A DNA stretch of 16,509 nucleotides from an uncultured Cellvibrio sp. (GTDB lineage: Bacteria; Pseudomonadota; Gammaproteobacteria; Pseudomonadales; Cellvibrionaceae), in NCBI GenBank assembly GCA_946481095.1, contig CAMLML010000090.1, positions 1-16,509 of the forward strand. Reading direction: 5' to 3'. Position 1 is the first letter of the stretch. Every line of letters starts with the position of its first letter. Positions 14,469-16,509 of the stretch are shown here, piece by piece. The translations under genes were made by a program, and so were the position numbers. The notes under the pieces were generated by a model that did no database searches, was not told the DNA's origin, and saw only the letters and a list, made by a program, of their open reading frames with translations.

Positions 14469-14894
14469 ATGAAATTCGAAGATTACAGTTGGCACGACAA
14501 TCCTATTCATGGATTCAAAATCGTAGAATCAGAACATGGATCTGGTAACTTGGAACTTGATATTGACTATATTTCTGAGTGGTTGCGTGGAGATGACAGT
14601 ACGTTTAATTTCAAAATTTCGCCAGCGACTCTTGTATTTGAGGGGATTACCGATTTAGAAATGGCGTTGGATTATAAATCATGCAGTGCTGGTATTACTC
14701 CTCCATCAATCCATGAAATTGTGCGTGAGCAATTCAGTTATCAAAATGGTTATAGTACATATGCATGGCATATTGTAATAAATTGGCCGACTAATGCTTA
14801 CATTAAATTTAAAGCAAATAGTTTCACTCAGACATTGCGTAAAGAAGCAATAATACATAACGAGCAAGTGTTGCCTTCAGAGTTACGAGTTTGA
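14469..14894 (+). CDS. Unrecognised 141-aa protein, immunity-like in form
   Basis: A soluble beta-rich protein. It starts with SWHDNPIHGFKIVE, followed by GNLELDIDYISEWLRG, FKISPATLVFEGITDLEMALD and HIVINWPTNAYIKFKANSFTQTLRKEA. This order of motifs (W-H-D-N, ELDIDYI-x-EW, PATLVFE, INWP, IKFKA-x-xFTQ-x-LR) recurs in a widespread family of small hypothetical proteins that I remember from polymorphic-toxin neighbourhoods, but I cannot name it. No signal peptide or membrane segment. GAGAG lies just before the ATG. Possibly co-transcribed with the DUF5984-like gene 48 bp upstream. An orphan immunity role is a guess from size and setting; no toxin is encoded next to it. Confidence 0.65.
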   Translation: MKFEDYSWHDNPIHGFKIVESEHGSGNLELDIDYISEWLRGDDSTFNFKISPATLVFEGITDLEMALDYKSCSAGITPPSIHEIVREQFSYQNGYSTYAWHIVINWPTNAYIKFKANSFTQTLRKEAIIHNEQVLPSELRV

Positions 14895-14957
14895 TACACA
14901 GATTTTGGCTAGCAGTTTCTTGGTAATACCTGAAATGGCGCCTTCAAAGGAATATCT

Positions 14958-15617
14958 ATGAAAATTATTATCTTTTTTGTGGTTGTTATTACTTGTACCA
15001 CAATTTTTTTACTGAAATATCATAAGCCAATTTATAACAAATACTTCTGCCCAAACGCCGAATCGTTAGCCGAAGGATTTATTTATACCGATTCTGTAGG
15101 GAAGATGGATTTTAACCGTGGAATCCGTAGGCTTGAAGGTCCGTTCATAGCCAAAGAGGGTCTGCTCAGCAATTCAATAAGCTATGCAGGCTTGTTCACA
15201 CACAAATACTGGGAAAATGGAGGCATCATTCAATATGAAGAGCCTTTGTCCGATATGTCTGAGCTTCTTAAATTTGAAATAGGGAAAGAATACGAAATTA
15301 AGACAATCAGATATAACCCTCAAAAGCCAGACCACAAGTGGTATCAAACTTCAAATTACACCATAGAAAGATCCAAGGAATTGATACTAGGATGGTGTTC
15401 TTATTCTGCATTAATCATTGATATTAACAAGACAATTACTTATCCAGATGGAAATGTAAAAACCAATAATGAAAAAATTACATTTATTCCTGAATTAATG
15501 CTCATCACAGATACATCAGATATATATTCCGTAAATGTAACCAAGGTTCGAGCAAAAAGAGATTCCGATAGAAACTGGGCTTTCACTTCTGATGCGAACA
15601 CTTGGCTTCATAAGTAA
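14958..15617 (+). CDS. Unrecognised membrane-anchored or exported protein (219 aa)
   Basis: The N-terminus MKIIIFFVVVITCTTIFLLKYHK forms a single hydrophobic segment (about residues 3-19), either an uncleaved anchor or a signal peptide, so the rest should face the periplasm. Two tyrosine-rich, strand-like regions follow (about 38-110 and 111-200). I see no catalytic motif. A good AGGAA ribosome-binding site precedes ATG 14958. It is 63 bp after the 141-aa gene and may be the last gene of that group; no clear terminator is visible before the convergent toxin-antitoxin locus at 15641. Function unknown. Confidence 0.65.
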   Translation: MKIIIFFVVVITCTTIFLLKYHKPIYNKYFCPNAESLAEGFIYTDSVGKMDFNRGIRRLEGPFIAKEGLLSNSISYAGLFTHKYWENGGIIQYEEPLSDMSELLKFEIGKEYEIKTIRYNPQKPDHKWYQTSNYTIERSKELILGWCSYSALIIDINKTITYPDGNVKTNNEKITFIPELMLITDTSDIYSVNVTKVRAKRDSDRNWAFTSDANTWLHK

Positions 15618-15640
15618 GTTCAAAGCCCCGCTACTGTTTA

Positions 15641-15793
15641 TTATTTTATATCCAACCGTTTTTTGGCTTCGGCGAGTGACATGGTTTTACCTTGTTTGAT
15701 GTCCGATATGCCTTTATCTATAGCCTTAACAAAAAGCGTTTTTTCTTGGTTGTTTTTATTTGTTTCGGGTTGGATAAGATGACCTTTTGACAT
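15641..15793 (-). CDS. 50-aa antitoxin-tail-like protein, third gene of the TA locus
   Basis: A short frame from ATG 15793 to TAA 15641-15643, preceded by AAGGGGCG about 12 nt upstream and lying 16 bp after the toxin stop. Its second half, KAIDKGISDIKQGKTMSLAEAKKRLD (residues 23-48), has the D-x-GI-x-D-x-x-x-G-(K/R)-T-x-(S/P)-x-x-EAKKRL pattern seen at the ends of many small type II antitoxins. The first half is Gln/Asn-rich and has no obvious DNA-binding fold. It may be a remnant of a second antitoxin, or a genuine small accessory antitoxin expressed with the Phd/RelE pair. Too short for most gene finders; coding status is moderately supported. Confidence 0.55.
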   Translation of the reverse strand: MSKGHLIQPETNKNNQEKTLFVKAIDKGISDIKQGKTMSLAEAKKRLDIK

Positions 15794-15809
15794 AATTTAT
15801 CAACGCCCC

Positions 15810-16121
15810 TTAACTCAAACTGCCGCGCTCGATAAGAAATTTACGCAGGCTTCTTTCGTCGCGACAAACATGAACGATATACACCAAGTCTTTTTCCAAT
15901 CGATAAAATACCCTGCAAGGCGTTACAACCACTTCTCTGTAATTAAGTTCCGGGATTTCCAATAGGTGCTTCCCTGATTTTGGAAATTTTTCCAGGCGCT
16001 CTACTTTTGAAAAAACCTCATTTACTAAATTGGATGCAGCTTGTGGATTACTTAATGCAATATATTCAGCAATTTCATCAAGATCCATCAGTGCTGGCTC
16101 AGTCCAAATTATTTGAGCCAT
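15810..16121 (-). CDS. RelE/ParE family toxin
   Basis: A 103-aa toxin of the RelE/ParE superfamily. The start ATIIW-type strand (MAQIIWTEPALMDLDEIAEYI) leads to two N-terminal helices (about 10-45) with FPKSGKHL, then REVVVTPCRVFYRLEKDLVYIVHVCRDERSL (62-92), a typical beta-hairpin core. Basic residues R62, R70 and R87 and Y73 sit where family members act. Members either cut mRNA on the ribosome (RelE) or poison gyrase (ParE); the EIAEYIA helix and the VYIVHVCRDER ending look more ParE-like, but I cannot decide. The start overlaps the antitoxin's end by 13 bp (16109-16121), giving translational coupling with the antitoxin first. Confidence 0.9.
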   Translation of the reverse strand: MAQIIWTEPALMDLDEIAEYIALSNPQAASNLVNEVFSKVERLEKFPKSGKHLLEIPELNYREVVVTPCRVFYRLEKDLVYIVHVCRDERSLRKFLIERGSLS

Positions 16122-16366
16122 TTTTTTAATTTTTCCTTGGCTTTTTCGTGAGTTAAAACGCGCCCTTCTAAAATTGCCCGTTCACCTTTTGCTATTCCTT
16201 CCAGAAGTTTCATGCGCTCGATCATATGCTCATAATCTTCCACATCCACAAGATATGCAGAAGGCAGGCCGTGTTCAGTAATGAGCACAGGTTCTTTAGA
16301 TGAATGGAGTTCGGCTAGAATTTTAGTTGCTTCACGCTTAAGCGTAGTAACCAGTTCAGTTTTCAT
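16109..16366 (-). CDS. Phd/YefM family antitoxin
   Basis: An 85-aa antitoxin from ATG 16366. The frame stays open upstream to 16462, but that part reads through a repeat and lacks family features; GAGG lies upstream of 16366 and MKTELVTTLKREATKIL is the usual Phd/YefM beginning. The Phd DNA-binding domain covers about residues 1-50, with EPVLITEHGLPSAYLVDVEDYEHM (about 25-48), and the charged C-terminal tail (ILEGRVLTHEKAKEKLKKWLK) would wrap and block the toxin. Such proteins bind their own promoter, with the toxin acting as co-repressor. First gene of the locus, overlapping the toxin by 13 bp. Confidence 0.92.
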   Translation of the reverse strand: MKTELVTTLKREATKILAELHSSKEPVLITEHGLPSAYLVDVEDYEHMIERMKLLEGIAKGERAILEGRVLTHEKAKEKLKKWLK

Positions 16367-16438
16367 CGGGGGATGCCTCAATTGGTGAGTGCTACTATAG
16401 TGGCACTTGAGTTTGGCGGAGGCAAGTAAATTATTAAC

Positions 16439-16472
16439 CCCCCGCATTGCGCTGCGCTTCATACGGGCTACG
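16439..16472. repeat. REP-like palindromic repeat
   Basis: The minus strand reads CGTAGCCCGTATGAAGCGCA and continues GCGCAATGCGGGG. This is close to a palindromic repeat (GTAGCCCGGATGAAGCGCAGCG type) that I recall from many gammaproteobacterial intergenic regions. CCCG/CGGG ends can pair. It lies between the TA promoter region and the edge terminator. Confidence 0.6.
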
Positions 16473-16475
16473 AAA

Positions 16476-16505
16476 TAAAAAGGGCATCAACCGATGCCCT
16501 TTTTA
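16476..16505. terminator. Bidirectional intrinsic terminator at right edge
   Basis: A perfect 13-bp stem (TAAAAAGGGCATC at 16476-16488 with its complement 16493-16505) and an AACC loop. It has A and T tracts on either side, so it can act in both directions and probably ends a gene arriving from outside the window. Confidence 0.9.
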
Positions 16506-16509
16506 ATTG

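Noticed and set aside
16367..16462. N-terminal extension of the Phd antitoxin frame by 32 codons
   Set aside because: It reads through a REP-like repeat, lacks family similarity, and a better start with GAGG upstream exists at 16366.

Overview
The window looks like chromosomal DNA from a gammaproteobacterium, most probably Cellvibrio or a close relative. The evidence is a secreted lipoprotein with a very long poly-serine linker (typical of Cellvibrio, Saccharophagus and Teredinibacter), an EF-G of the stand-alone 'second copy' type known from Vibrio and related gammaproteobacteria, and moderate GC. This assignment is inferred from family knowledge, not from a database search.

Layout. 1-1612 (minus, runs off the left edge): serine-linker lipoprotein with an HEFIH metallopeptidase-like motif. 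2089-2754: SDR oxidoreductase. 2785-2935: a 151-bp MITE-like element with terminal inverted repeats, an internal cruciform palindrome and a 5-bp target duplication. 3210-5590: a five-gene operon with one Ras-like small GTPase, one clear Roadblock/LC7 protein, two divergent Roadblock-like proteins and a 212-aa leading protein, closed by a perfect 14-bp terminator stem. 5642-6238 (minus): secreted DUF3828-like protein. 6351-8447 (minus): second EF-G. 8653-10253: a divergent unit with a frameshifted YCII-family gene on the minus strand, and a MarR regulator plus a DUF1398 protein on the plus strand; twin palindromes sit on the MarR promoter. 10114-11313 (minus): Fic-family adenylyltransferase, overlapping tail-to-tail with the DUF1398 frame. 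11613-15617: an accessory-looking block with a decayed small secreted protein, a large HEPN-motif protein, a DUF5984-like protein and two unrecognised proteins. 15641-16366 (minus): Phd/YefM antitoxin, RelE/ParE toxin and a third 50-codon gene, with a strong terminator at the right edge.

How the genes work together. The GTPase/Roadblock operon is the best candidate for an under-described system. One GTPase with three probable Roadblock-fold partners resembles MglA/MglB and the actinobacterial conservons in concept, but lacks a linked kinase. The MarR/DUF1398 pair is probably autoregulated through two copies of GTTTCCGTGGAAAC. Fic, HEPN, DUF5984-like and Phd/RelE genes lie close together between 10.1 and 16.4 kb, which suggests a toxin/defence-flavoured accessory zone. 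Three genes there or nearby show damage: YCII at an 8-T run, DUF1398 with an extended C-terminus, and the secreted protein with two lesions. There is no rRNA, tRNA, CRISPR array, transposase or phage gene that I can see.
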